Of a stretch of DNA of 37,340 nt, positions 1 to 7,280 are shown piece by piece. The DNA lies in the NCBI GenBank assembly GCA_045805605.1, contig JBJMKX010000164.1, positions 1 through 37,340 on the forward strand. The letters run 5' to 3'. The DNA comes from DATBDE01 sp045805605. Its GTDB lineage: Bacteria; Actinomycetota; Thermoleophilia; Solirubrobacterales; Solirubrobacteraceae. A program made the position numbers and the translations under genes. The stretch's first letter is position 1. Each line of letters starts with the position of its first letter. The notes beneath the pieces are model-generated. The model did not search any database. It saw nothing but the letters and a program-made list of their open reading frames with translations, and was not told where the DNA came from.

Positions 1-378
1 CTCGCCAACACGATCGTGGTCGGCATCGAGCCCGACGACCCCGACGAGCACGCGCTCGGCTGCGCGGCCGAGCTGGCGCCGGTCTTCGGGTCGAGCGTCC
101 AGCTCGTGGCTGCTCGCCGGCGGCTGCTCGACGGCGAGGAGGAGGTCGCCGATGCGCTCGAGCGAGCCGCCCACCGGCTGCGCGACCGCGGCCTGGACGT
201 GGACGTCCACGTTCGCGCCGCCGATGCCGTGACCGCGCTCGTCCACGTAGCCGCCGAGCAGCGCGCTCGCCTCGTGATCGTGGGCGCGACGCGGCCCGAC
301 TCGCCGCGGCTGCTGCCGGGCGACGTGCCCGGCGCCGTCGCCCGCCAGGCGCCCTGCGACGTCCTCATCGCCCGATGA
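1..378 (+). CDS. Universal stress protein (UspA family), 5' end missing
   Basis: The reading frame is open from the first base, so the true start lies outside the window. The visible 125 residues begin with the typical first beta strand (TIVVGIEP, hydrophobic strand followed by an acidic residue). They end with the nucleotide-binding signature of Usp domains, VIVGAT followed by a glycine-containing loop and the closing strand CDVLIAR. About 140 residues is the usual length of one Usp domain, so only 10-20 residues are likely missing. The family consists of small cytoplasmic alpha/beta proteins, many ATP-binding, that modulate stress survival. The stop codon overlaps the next gene by four bases (ATGA), so the two are translationally coupled. 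Confidence 0.8.
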   Translation, partial: LANTIVVGIEPDDPDEHALGCAAELAPVFGSSVQLVAARRRLLDGEEEVADALERAAHRLRDRGLDVDVHVRAADAVTALVHVAAEQRARLVIVGATRPDSPRLLPGDVPGAVARQAPCDVLIAR

Positions 379-974
379 AGCTCAAGACGCCCCATGGTCC
401 CGCCCGGGTCCACCTGCACGGCGTCGACGAGCCGGCCGCACTGCTCGTCCTCGGCCACGGCGCCGGGGGCGGGGTCACGGCGCCCGACCTGGTAGCCGCC
501 ACTCAGGCGGCGAACGAGGCCGGCGTGAGCGTCGCCCTCGTCGAGCAGCCCTATCGGGTGGTCGGCCGGCGCTCCCCTGCGCCGGCGCACCAGCTCGACG
601 CTGCCTGGATCGCGGTCGTCGAGCAGCTCGGCGACGAGCTGCCCATCCTCGCCGGCGGCCGGTCCGCCGGCGCGCGCGTGGCGTGCCGGACGGCCGAGCA
701 GGTCGGGGCCGGGGCGGTCGTCTGCCTCGCCTTTCCGGTCCACCCGCCAGGCAAGCCCGAGAAGACGCGCCTGGACGAGCTCGACGCCGTCAAGGTGCCC
801 ACGCTCGTCGTGCAGGGCGAGAGCGACCCGTTCGGCATGCCGCCGCCCCGCCGCCGCCGCAAGGTCATCGCGATCCCCGGTAACCACTCGCTGCGCAGCG
901 CACCCGCCGTCCGCGCCGCCGTCACCGCCTGGCTCCCCGCTCAGCTCAAGCGACTCTCGTCGGCGCCGGCCTGA
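375..974 (+). CDS. Alpha/beta hydrolase (dienelactone hydrolase/Tex30-like)
   Basis: A 199-residue single-domain alpha/beta hydrolase. Visible elements are the oxyanion-hole strand LVLGHGAGGG (residues 24-33), a nucleophile elbow G95-R-S97-A-G99 and the strand VPTLVVQGESDPFG supplying the acid. A terminal IPGNHSL supplies the catalytic histidine. The short length and the GHGAGG motif match the KANL3/Tex30-type hydrolases (COG3571), whose substrates are poorly known. The start codon overlaps the stop of the Usp gene (ATGA), which suggests one transcript. The substrate cannot be read from sequence. Confidence 0.8.
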   Translation: MKLKTPHGPARVHLHGVDEPAALLVLGHGAGGGVTAPDLVAATQAANEAGVSVALVEQPYRVVGRRSPAPAHQLDAAWIAVVEQLGDELPILAGGRSAGARVACRTAEQVGAGAVVCLAFPVHPPGKPEKTRLDELDAVKVPTLVVQGESDPFGMPPPRRRRKVIAIPGNHSLRSAPAVRAAVTAWLPAQLKRLSSAPA

Positions 975-1012
975 CCGGCGCAGAGGCGCTCGAAGAACTC
1001 GTAGCGGCAAGG

Positions 1013-1039
1013 TGTCCATTTGCGCGGGTCCCGTTCGTC
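1013..1039 (+). promoter_or_regulatory. Possible ECF42-type promoter upstream of the DGPF-sigma genes
   Basis: TGTCCA at 1013-1018 is followed after 17 bases by CGTC at 1036-1039, about 42 bases ahead of the DGPF start codon. ECF42 sigma factors are reported to read promoters with a TGTCGA-like -35 and a CG[A/T]C-like -10, usually in front of their DGPF genes. The match is one base off at -35 and rests on inspection only. Confidence 0.3.
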
Positions 1040-1080
1040 GTGCCAGCGATCGGATAAACCACCCCCCGAGGAGGACCGCA

Positions 1081-1424
1081 TGAAGTACATGGCGCTCATC
1101 TACGTCGACCCGACCGGCTTCTCGAGCCGCTCGGACCAGGAGCGCGAGGCGATCACGAAGGAGTACTTCGACCTCGCCGAGGATCCGCGGATGGTCCACA
1201 GCGACCAGCTCCAGCCCGGCTCGACCGCGACGACGGTGCGGGTGCGGGAAGGCGAGACGCTGACCACCGACGGCCCGTTCGTCGAGACCAAGGAGGAGCT
1301 CGGCGGCTACTACCTCTTCGAGGCGAACGACCTCGACGAGGCGATCGAGATCGCGGCGCGCATGCCCGCCTCCCGCCTCGGCGGTGCGGTCGAAGTGCGT
1401 CCGCTGGTGGAGCGAGCGGGCTGA
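1081..1424 (+). CDS. DGPF-domain (YCII-related) protein
   Basis: A 113-residue protein with the diagnostic TDGPF motif (about residues 61-65) followed by ETKEELGGYYLFE. This is the hallmark of the DGPF/YCII-like family (PF03795), a ferredoxin-like alpha/beta fold. The ATG at 1081 is chosen because a strong purine-rich site (GAGGAGG, 1068-1074) precedes it; a longer frame from 1020 lacks this. Its stop codon overlaps the start of an ECF42 sigma factor. DGPF genes are the standard genomic partners and targets of ECF42 sigma factors, which fixes the context. The biochemical role of DGPF proteins remains unknown. Confidence 0.9.
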
Positions 1425-2587
1425 TCGACGAGGTCTTCCACGACGAGTGGGGCCGCGTCCTGGCTACCCTGATCGGCTTCCTCGGCGACTTCGACCTCGC
1501 CGAGGAGGCCGCTCAGGATGCGTTCGCGGTGGCGGCGGAGCGGTGGGCGCGCGCGGGCATGCCCCGCAACCCCGGCGCCTGGCTGGTGACGACCGCGCGC
1601 AATCGCGCGATCGACCGCATCCGCCGCGAGCGCAACCTGGCCGCCAAGACCCGCCTGCTCGACGTCCCCGAGGCCGTCACCGACGACGTGGAAGAGGACG
1701 CGATCTTCAAGGACGAACGCCTGGAGCTCGTCTTCACCTGCTGCCATCCGGCGCTTGCTACCGAGGCTCAGGTGGCTCTGACGCTGCGCACGCTCGGCGG
1801 GTTGACGACGGACGAGATCGCGCGCGCGTTCCTCGTCCCGACCGAGACGATGGCCAAGCGGCTCGTGCGGGCCAAGAAGAAGATCAAGGCGGCCGGCATC
1901 CCGTTCCGCGTGCCCGACGATCACCTGCTGCCCGAGCGCCTGGCCGCCGTCCTCGCCGTGGTCTACCTCATCTTCAACGAGGGCTACGTCGCGCGCGTGG
2001 ACCTCGCCGCCGAGGCGATCCGGCTCGGCCGTGCGCTGGCCGAGCTCATGCCCGACGAGCCCGAGGTCCATGCCCTGCTTGCGCTCATGCTGCTGCACGA
2101 CGCCCGCAGGGACGCCCGGCTGCGCGACGGCGAGCTCGTCCTGCTCGCCGACCAGGACCGCTCGCTGTGGGATCGCGACCAGATCGCGGCGGGGCGCGCC
2201 GCGCTCGAGCGCGCGATCGCCCTGCACGGGCGCGGGCCGTACGTCCTGCAGGCCGCGATCGCCTCGCTGCACGCCGACGAGGAGCGCGACTGGAACGAGA
2301 TCGCGGCGCTGTACGGCGAGCTCGCCCGGCTGACGGGGTCCCCCGTGGTCGCGCTGAACCGCGCCGTCGCGGTTGCGAAGGCCGAGGGGCCCGAGGCGGG
2401 GCTTGCGCTGCTCGACGAGCTCGACCGCGACCTCGCGGGCTACCAGTACCTCCACGCCGCGCGCGCCGACCTGCTGCGGCGGCTGGAGCGCGTCGAGGAG
2501 GCGCGCGCCGCGTACGAGCGCGCGCTCGCATTGACCACCGCGGAGCCCGAGCGCCGCTTCCTCCAGCGCCGGCTCGCCGACCTCTGA
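1421..2587 (+). CDS. ECF42-type RNA polymerase sigma factor with C-terminal TPR-like extension
   Basis: Conserved sigma-70 region 2 starts immediately after the DGPF stop (LIDEVFHDEWGRVLATL), continues through FDLAEEAAQDAF and reaches the DNA-melting part NPGAWLVTTARNRAIDR. Region 4 (about residues 115-165) is followed by a ~220-residue extension beginning VVYLIFNEGYVA. That layout is the hallmark of the ECF42 group, whose extension is required for activity. No ATG, GTG or TTG precedes region 2 in this frame; the first is GTG 1529, which would delete half of region 2. The CTG at 1421, overlapping the upstream TGA (CTGA), is therefore the likeliest start and gives 388 residues. Translation is probably coupled to the DGPF gene. 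The start codon is inference; the family call is firm. Confidence 0.88.
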   Translation: MIDEVFHDEWGRVLATLIGFLGDFDLAEEAAQDAFAVAAERWARAGMPRNPGAWLVTTARNRAIDRIRRERNLAAKTRLLDVPEAVTDDVEEDAIFKDERLELVFTCCHPALATEAQVALTLRTLGGLTTDEIARAFLVPTETMAKRLVRAKKKIKAAGIPFRVPDDHLLPERLAAVLAVVYLIFNEGYVARVDLAAEAIRLGRALAELMPDEPEVHALLALMLLHDARRDARLRDGELVLLADQDRSLWDRDQIAAGRAALERAIALHGRGPYVLQAAIASLHADEERDWNEIAALYGELARLTGSPVVALNRAVAVAKAEGPEAGLALLDELDRDLAGYQYLHAARADLLRRLERVEEARAAYERALALTTAEPERRFLQRRLADL

Positions 2588-2598
2588 GAGGAGCCGCC

Positions 2599-3444
2599 AT
2601 GCCCGACGTCGACGTCCACGGGTCTCGCATGTACTACGTCGAGGAGGGCGAGGGGTCGCCGGTGCTGTTCCTGCACGGAAACCCGACCTCGTCCTACCTG
2701 TGGCGCAACGTGATCCCGCACGTGTCCGGCGGGGCGCGCTGCATCGCCCCGGACCTGATCGGGATGGGGAAGTCCGACAAGCCAGACATCGACTACCGCT
2801 TCGGCGACCACGCTCGCTATCTCGAGGGGTTCATCGAGGCGCTCGGGCTGGCCGACGTCGTCCTGGTGCTGCACGACTGGGGCTCGGGACTCGGTTTTGA
2901 CTGGGCCCGCCGGCACGCGGATCGGGTGCGCGGGCTGGCGTTCATGGAGGCGATCCTCACGCCGGTGCCGAGCTGGGATGTGTTCCCCGCGGGAGCGCGC
3001 GAGATGTTCCAGGCCTTCCGCACGCCCGAGGTGGGATGGGACCTGATCGCCAGACAGAACGTCTTCGTCGAGCAGGCGCTGCCGGCCTCGGTGGTGCGCA
3101 AGCTCAGCGACGAGGAGATGGACGCGTACCGGGCGCCGTTCCCGGACGAGGCGAGCCGAAAGCCGGTGTGGCGGTGGCCGAACGAGATCCCGATCGACGG
3201 CGAGCCGGCCGACGTCGCGGAAGCGGTCGGGGCCTACAGCGCGTGGCTGCAGAGGACTGAGGTGCCGAAGCTGCTGTTCGCCGCCACGCCGGGCGCCTTG
3301 ATCCCCGCGCCGGTGGTCGAGTGGGCGCGCTCGGCGCTGCCCAACCTGGAGGTGGTCGACCTCGGCGAGGGCATCCACTACGTGCAGGAGGACCACCCGG
3401 AGGAGATCGGGCGCGGGATCGCGCGCTGGCTGGCGGAGCTCTAG
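2599..3444 (+). CDS. Haloalkane dehalogenase (alpha/beta hydrolase)
   Basis: A 281-residue protein close to the DhaA/LinB type of haloalkane dehalogenases (EC 3.8.1.5), which hydrolyse carbon-halogen bonds to an alcohol and free halide. All key positions are visible. HGNPTSSYLWRN carries halide-stabilising N28. LHDWGSGLGF carries nucleophile D93 and halide-binding W94. FMEAI carries the catalytic acid E117, and GIHYVQED near the C terminus carries the catalytic base H260. It starts 11 bp after the sigma factor stop with a good ribosome site (GAGAGGAG), so it is probably in the DGPF-sigma operon. Halide specificity and natural substrate cannot be inferred. Confidence 0.88.
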   Translation: MPDVDVHGSRMYYVEEGEGSPVLFLHGNPTSSYLWRNVIPHVSGGARCIAPDLIGMGKSDKPDIDYRFGDHARYLEGFIEALGLADVVLVLHDWGSGLGFDWARRHADRVRGLAFMEAILTPVPSWDVFPAGAREMFQAFRTPEVGWDLIARQNVFVEQALPASVVRKLSDEEMDAYRAPFPDEASRKPVWRWPNEIPIDGEPADVAEAVGAYSAWLQRTEVPKLLFAATPGALIPAPVVEWARSALPNLEVVDLGEGIHYVQEDHPEEIGRGIARWLAEL

Positions 3445-3544
3445 TGGTTGCCGAACTGGCGCTCCGCTAGCCCGGCGGTGCGGTAGCAGGCGGGCGGCGC
3501 ACTCACCGCACGCCCCTGACCTGGCGCTAGATTGCCCGCCCGCT

Positions 3545-4444
3545 GTGGCCGAACAGAAAGATCTCGAGTTCACGTACTCGCTGATCGACCGCATCTTCCG
3601 CCTGTCGTTGGGGGAGCTTGCGGACTTCAGCGGGGCCAAGTACGACGGCGACTTCTCCCTCACCCTCGAGGAGGCGCAGCGGCGCAAGCACGACTACGTC
3701 GCGTCGCAGATCGGGATCGAGCCGGGGCGGCGCGTGCTCGATCTGGGCTGCGGATGGGGGCCGCTGCTCGCGTACGTGCGCTCGCGCGGGGCCACGGGGG
3801 TCGGGGTCACGCTGTCGACGGCGCAGGCCGAGGCCTGCCGCCGCAACGGCCTGGAGGTCCACGTCCGCGACGCGCGCACGGTCACGGGCGAGACGTTCGG
3901 GCCGTTCGACGCGCTGGCGAGCCTGGGCGCCTTCGAGCACTTCTGCTCGGTCGACGACTACCTCGCCGGCCGCCAGGACGACGTCTACCGCTCGCTGTTC
4001 GCGAACTGGGCGACGGCGCTCCCGCGGGGCGGGCGCCTGTACCTGCAGACGATGGTGTTCGGGCGGAACATGATCCCGTACGACAAGGTCTCAATCGACG
4101 CCCCGCGCGATTCCGACGGCTGGATCTTGGCGCTCATGGGGCGGCAGTTTCCCGGTTCGTGGCTGCCGTTCGGCTACGAGCAAATCGAGAAGACGGCGGC
4201 GCCGGATTTCAAGCTGGTCTCGCGCGAAAGCGGGCGGCTGGACTACATCGAGACGATCAAGCAGTGGCGCAAGCGGTTCGGCGAGTCATCGCTGCGCAAG
4301 ACGCTGTTCAAGGCGCGCCTGGTGCCGAAGTGGCTGACGAGCCGCGACTTCCGCCTGGCGTTCACCTCGGGGGTGAGTGCGAACAGCGTGTGCTTCGAGC
4401 GCGAGCTGCTCGACCACTTCCGGCTCGTGTTCGAGCGGGTCTAG
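3545..4444 (+). CDS. SAM-dependent methyltransferase, cyclopropane-fatty-acid synthase family
   Basis: A 299-residue methyltransferase with motif I V64-LDLGCGWG-P73, identical in character to the SAM-binding loop of cyclopropane-fatty-acyl and mycolic-acid synthases (PF02353). The later GAFEHF segment is where CFA synthases carry the bicarbonate-site region, and YIETIKQWRKRF is typical of the C-terminal part. It lacks the N-terminal domain of classical CFA synthase and is close in length to mycobacterial mycolate-modifying enzymes. The start is GTG 3545. It is likely to act on unsaturated phospholipid acyl chains, but any methyl acceptor is possible. It stands alone, 100 bp from its upstream neighbour. 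Confidence 0.8.
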   Translation: MAEQKDLEFTYSLIDRIFRLSLGELADFSGAKYDGDFSLTLEEAQRRKHDYVASQIGIEPGRRVLDLGCGWGPLLAYVRSRGATGVGVTLSTAQAEACRRNGLEVHVRDARTVTGETFGPFDALASLGAFEHFCSVDDYLAGRQDDVYRSLFANWATALPRGGRLYLQTMVFGRNMIPYDKVSIDAPRDSDGWILALMGRQFPGSWLPFGYEQIEKTAAPDFKLVSRESGRLDYIETIKQWRKRFGESSLRKTLFKARLVPKWLTSRDFRLAFTSGVSANSVCFERELLDHFRLVFERV

Positions 4445-4545
4445 CGCGCTGAGTCGGAACGTGCAGTTTGTCCCGCATCTCTACGTTTTCCCGATGAGGG
4501 CGACCTTGACGTGGCCGGGTGGACCGGAGAGTGTCGGCGTGCGCG

Positions 4546-4908
4546 ATGTCCTACCTGCCGCCCACGTTCGAGCTCAGGGTCGAGACGGTGGACGACCGCA
4601 CGGCGGTGCTGAGCGTGCGGGGCGAGATCCACCTCGCGACCGCCCCGGACTTCTCCGAAGGGCTCAACCAGGTGATCGCCGAGGGCCGCACCGCCGTGGT
4701 CGTCGATCTCACCGAGGTCGGGTTCATCGACTCGACGGGACTGAGCGTGCTCCTCAACGCGCTGCGGCGGATCACGCGAGCGGGGGGCACGCTGGTGATC
4801 GTGTGCACGAACCCGACGGTGCTGCGCCTCTTCGAGGTGACGAAGATGGACACGACGTTCACGATCGTCAGCTCGCGCGACGAGGCGGTGGCGTCGGCGC
4901 GGGGGTAG
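4546..4908 (+). CDS. STAS-domain anti-sigma factor antagonist
   Basis: About 120 residues forming one STAS domain. LSVRGEIHLATAPDF is the first strand-helix unit. VVVDLTEVGFIDSTGLSVL contains the conserved Asp-Ser pair, with S63 as the expected phosphorylation site, followed by GGTLVIVCTNPTVLRLFEVT. SpoIIAA/RsbV-type proteins bind and sequester anti-sigma kinases when unphosphorylated. No kinase or sigma-B-type gene is adjacent, so its partner is elsewhere. In-frame GTG codons at 4519 and 4531 are possible alternative starts because no clear ribosome site precedes the ATG. Confidence 0.85.
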   Translation: MSYLPPTFELRVETVDDRTAVLSVRGEIHLATAPDFSEGLNQVIAEGRTAVVVDLTEVGFIDSTGLSVLLNALRRITRAGGTLVIVCTNPTVLRLFEVTKMDTTFTIVSSRDEAVASARG

Positions 4909-4937
4909 GCCGGGCGGAGCGGCGAGCAGCGCGAGAG

Positions 4938-5021
4938 TGCGGGCGAGAGGACTCGAACCTCCACGCTCTTACGAGCACACGGTCCTGAGCCGTGCCTGTC
5001 TACCAATTCCAGCACGCCCGC
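4938..5021 (-). tRNA. tRNA-Leu (anticodon CAG)
   Basis: On the minus strand a complete class II tRNA folds. The acceptor stem GCGGGCG (5015-5021) pairs with CGCCCGC (4939-4945), with discriminator A at 4938. The D arm contains TTGGTAGA, and the anticodon stem CACGG/CCGTG encloses loop CTCAGGA, giving anticodon CAG. A long variable arm follows, then T arm GGTTCGAGTCC. No CCA is encoded. Confidence 0.95.
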
Positions 5022-5073
5022 AGAGGCTGACGGCAGTCTAGCCAGCCGCGGCGTCCGCTCTGCGCGCGAACAT

Positions 5074-5829
5074 ATGTTCGTGACGCACGCGCCGGAATTG
5101 GTCGAGCAGGCCGTCCAACTGGGGGCGAGTGGAAGGCCCGGGACGCAGATCGCACGGGACCTGGGGGTCCCGCGTGGAACGGTACGCGACTGGCTCGCGG
5201 GAAAGACGCCCCGGGCCGCCCGCCTTGGGCCGACGTGTCCGCTTTGCGGGGAGGCGGCGCACCGTTTCGACCGCCTGCCAGACGCCTACGTCTACCTTCT
5301 CGGGCTCTACCTTGGCGACGGCTGCATCTCCGCCCATCCGCGCGGTGTGTTCAGGCTTCGCGTCGCCCTTGACGCGGCCTACCCGTCGATCATCGACCAG
5401 GCCGCCGCGGCCATCCGCCAGGTTCGTCCACGCAACGCTGTGGGCCGTCGTCGCCGCGAGTACAACGACATCGAGGTCTCGTCGTATTCGAAGGCCTGGC
5501 CGTGTTTGCTTCCCCAGCACGGGCCCGGAAAGAAGCACGAACGGCACATCTTCCTCCAGCCTTGGCAGCAGGATCTCGTCCGCGGCGCGCCGCACCTGCT
5601 CCTTCGCGGACTGATCCACTCCGACGGCTGCCGCTTCGTCAGCACCGGGCGCGACGGATGGCGCGCGCCGAGGTATGCGTTCGCCAACCTTTCCGCCGAC
5701 ATCCGAGCGATCTTCATGGACGCCTGCGTACAGCTCGGCGTGCGCTCGACCACCTCCGGCTCGACCGTCTACGTGTCGCGCAAGGACGACGTGGAGTTGC
5801 TCGACGCACACGGCTGCGCGAAGGGGTGA
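5074..5829 (+). CDS. Free-standing HTH plus LAGLIDADG-type protein (homing-endonuclease-like)
   Basis: A 251-residue protein. Residues 17-47 form a helix-turn-helix resembling resolvase/transposase DNA-binding heads (TQIARDLGVPRGTVRDWL). A CPLCG knuckle (55-59) follows. Two LAGLIDADG-like motifs come next: YLLGLYLGDGCIS (74-86, acidic D82) and LLRGLIHSDGCRF (176-188, acidic D184). Both acidic metal ligands of a monomeric LAGLIDADG nuclease are retained. It is not inside an intein or intron: it is a complete gene between divergent tRNA-Leu and co-oriented tRNA-Glu. It may be a domesticated regulator or an active nuclease. Identification of the motifs is direct; activity is unknown. Confidence 0.75.
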   Translation: MFVTHAPELVEQAVQLGASGRPGTQIARDLGVPRGTVRDWLAGKTPRAARLGPTCPLCGEAAHRFDRLPDAYVYLLGLYLGDGCISAHPRGVFRLRVALDAAYPSIIDQAAAAIRQVRPRNAVGRRRREYNDIEVSSYSKAWPCLLPQHGPGKKHERHIFLQPWQQDLVRGAPHLLLRGLIHSDGCRFVSTGRDGWRAPRYAFANLSADIRAIFMDACVQLGVRSTTSGSTVYVSRKDDVELLDAHGCAKG

Positions 5830-5865
5830 GCGGCCCCGTCAGCCGCTACCCTGTCGCCGTCCCGC

Positions 5866-5938
5866 GCCGCCATCGTCTAGGGGACTAGGACGCCGCCCTC
5901 TCACGGCGGAAACCGGGGTTCGAATCCCCGTGGCGGTA
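5866..5938 (+). tRNA. tRNA-Glu (anticodon CTC)
   Basis: Acceptor GCCGCCA pairs with TGGCGGT, with the G1-U72 wobble often seen in bacterial tRNA-Glu. The D arm is CGTCTAGGGGACTAGGACG. Anticodon stem CCGCC/GGCGG encloses loop CTCTCAC, giving anticodon CTC. The T arm is CCGGGGTTCGAATCCCCG. The discriminator is A5938 and no CCA is encoded. Confidence 0.96.
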
Positions 5939-5946
5939 CTGCCCAT

Positions 5947-5974
5947 CCCCGCTCCACGAGCGGGGTTTCGTCTT
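5947..5974 (+). terminator. Intrinsic terminator of tRNA-Glu
   Basis: A perfect 8-bp stem, CCCCGCTC (5947-5954) with GAGCGGGG (5958-5965), closes a 3-base loop. It is followed by a T-rich stretch (TTTCGTCTT) only 8 bases beyond the tRNA end. Confidence 0.75.
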
Positions 5975-6515
5975 CCTCGGGGCTCCGTGGGACAGCTCGT
6001 AGGACACGAGCGCTCGCCGCGGTCGACCTCCTCGCTGAGGACGCGAAGGGGGAGGCGGCCCTAGATGCCCCCGCAACCCGCGCGGACACCGCCGCGGCAG
6101 CCGGCCCTGGCCCAGCCCCGGCGGGCGCACCGGACCATCTCAGCCAGACGGCGGCGCGCGTCCTGTGGTCACGGGAACGCCCGCCGAGACGCCCGAGGAC
6201 GAGGACGAGCCATCAGTTTCGACGGCGGCGTGCGCGGGGTGCCGATCCCGAAGCCGGCGCCGTCGCTGGAGGCGATGATCCTGGCCGAGGCCCAGCGCCA
6301 GCACGACGAGCGCTTATAGCGGGCGGAGTCAATCGACGCTGAAATCGGTGGGAAGAACCTCATTGATGGCTGATCGCCGATCCAGGTCGTCCAAGCCATG
6401 AAGCTTTGCTGGGTTTCGGCCGTTTGTTCGCTGGTTCTGAGCAGGCCGGGGGTAGGTCGGATCGTCGCGAACTGACGTTCTCCGCTAACAGTCTGCTCGG
6501 GCGCCCGCACCGCTC
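5975..6515. other. Gap with no convincing gene
   Basis: Nothing in this stretch has a recognisable domain. One 84-codon frame (6065-6319, plus strand) is listed separately as weak. The rest (6320-6515) is somewhat lower in GC than its surroundings and carries no tRNA, repeat or clear hairpin that I can see. It separates tRNA-Glu from the 3' end of the collagen-like gene. Confidence 0.5.
6065..6319 (+). CDS. Doubtful small ORF, unknown function
   Basis: The frame encodes 84 residues. The first half is Arg/Pro/Ala-rich and looks like ordinary GC-rich noise. The last 35 residues (ISFDGGVRGVPIPKP, then a short helix SLEAMILAEAQRQ) look more protein-like. No ribosome site precedes the ATG. It could be a short real peptide starting further downstream at a non-standard codon, or nothing at all. 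No family is recognised. Confidence 0.2.
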   Translation: MPPQPARTPPRQPALAQPRRAHRTISARRRRASCGHGNARRDARGRGRAISFDGGVRGVPIPKPAPSLEAMILAEAQRQHDERL

Positions 6516-7265
6516 CTAGCTGTTGTCGCTTCGGATCGCGAAGCAGTAGGCGCCGCCGGCGCCACCGCTGGGCTGGTTCATGCAGTGCACGGTCACAGCA
6601 TGTGGCGGAGCCGCTGCCGACGGCCCGACGATGCTGAAGTCGAGGAATGGCCCGGTCGTGTCGACCGGGGCGGACGTCTGGCCTGGGTTCAGGCCGAACG
6701 GCGTCTGCGTGCCCGCCTTCGGGTCGTAGACGAACCCGTTGATGTTGTTGGCGCCGATGTTCTGCACCGCGAGCTGCATGTGCCCGAGGGCCGTCGCCAC
6801 GGTGACGATGCGGTAGCCGAGCGACGCCCACTCGACGAGCGTGCTCCCGCTGGTCGAGGTGCCCGCGCTGCCGAAGTTGATGCGCGTCGAGCGCTCGTAG
6901 CGAGCGTCGGACTCGGTCTTCGTAAAGAAGTTCGACGTGTCCACCGTGCCTGGATCGCCCTTGTCGCCCTTGTCGCCCTTGTCGCCCTTCGGACCCTGGG
7001 AGCCGGTCGGCCCGGTCGGCCCGGTCGGCCCGGTCGGCCCGGTTGGCCCGGTCGGCCCGGCCGGTCCCGTCGGCCCGGCTTTGGCGTACCTGGCCGCGTA
7101 CCTCTTCGCGTACTTCTTCGCGAACTTCTTGGCCGTGGACGTCGCGCTCGCGGCGACGGTGGCGTGGGGCGGATCGGCCGCCAACGCGGCGACGGCACCC
7201 ACGACTATCAACGCCGCGAGAGCGATGACCACCGAACGCGATTGCAGACGCAAGATCCTGCGCAT
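6516..7265 (-). CDS. Collagen-like secreted or membrane-anchored protein
   Basis: 249 residues. A hydrophobic N-terminal signal or anchor (VVIALAALIVVGAVAALA) is followed by a Lys/Tyr-rich helical stalk (KKFAKKYAKRYAARYAKA). Then come 14 perfect G-X-Y triplets (about residues 64-105; GPT repeats, then GDK repeats) and a ~140-residue C-terminal head ending with a Cys-containing strand pair (VHCMN, AYCFAI). ATG 7265 is chosen because GAGGAGG lies just upstream; the GTG at 7280 falls inside that ribosome site. Collagen-like triplets form surface triple helices in bacteria and the head probably trimerises. Function is unknown; it is probably a cell-surface fibre or adhesin. Confidence 0.85.
   Translation of the reverse strand: MRRILRLQSRSVVIALAALIVVGAVAALAADPPHATVAASATSTAKKFAKKYAKRYAARYAKAGPTGPAGPTGPTGPTGPTGPTGPTGSQGPKGDKGDKGDKGDPGTVDTSNFFTKTESDARYERSTRINFGSAGTSTSGSTLVEWASLGYRIVTVATALGHMQLAVQNIGANNINGFVYDPKAGTQTPFGLNPGQTSAPVDTTGPFLDFSIVGPSAAAPPHAVTVHCMNQPSGGAGGAYCFAIRSDNS
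6951..7076 (-). repeat. Collagen triplet repeat (9-base period)
   Basis: Near-identical 9-base units encode GPT-GPT and GDK-GDK triplets inside the collagen-like gene. On the plus strand they appear as CGGCCCGGT and TTGTCGCCC units. Such arrays change copy number by slippage, so triplet number may vary between strains. Confidence 0.9.
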
Positions 7266-7280
7266 AACGCTCCTCCTCAC

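Noticed and set aside
1310..2455. Long minus-strand open frame opposite the sigma factor
   Set aside because: The plus strand encodes clear sigma region 2 and 4 motifs. The antisense frame has no domain and no plausible start context.
4938..5938. Integrated element bounded by the two tRNA genes
   Set aside because: No integrase, no direct repeat of a tRNA 3' end and no composition shift large enough were seen. Only the LAGLIDADG gene lies between them.
6951..7076. Possible CRISPR-like short repeats
   Set aside because: The 9-base units are contiguous without spacers and encode collagen triplets in frame.
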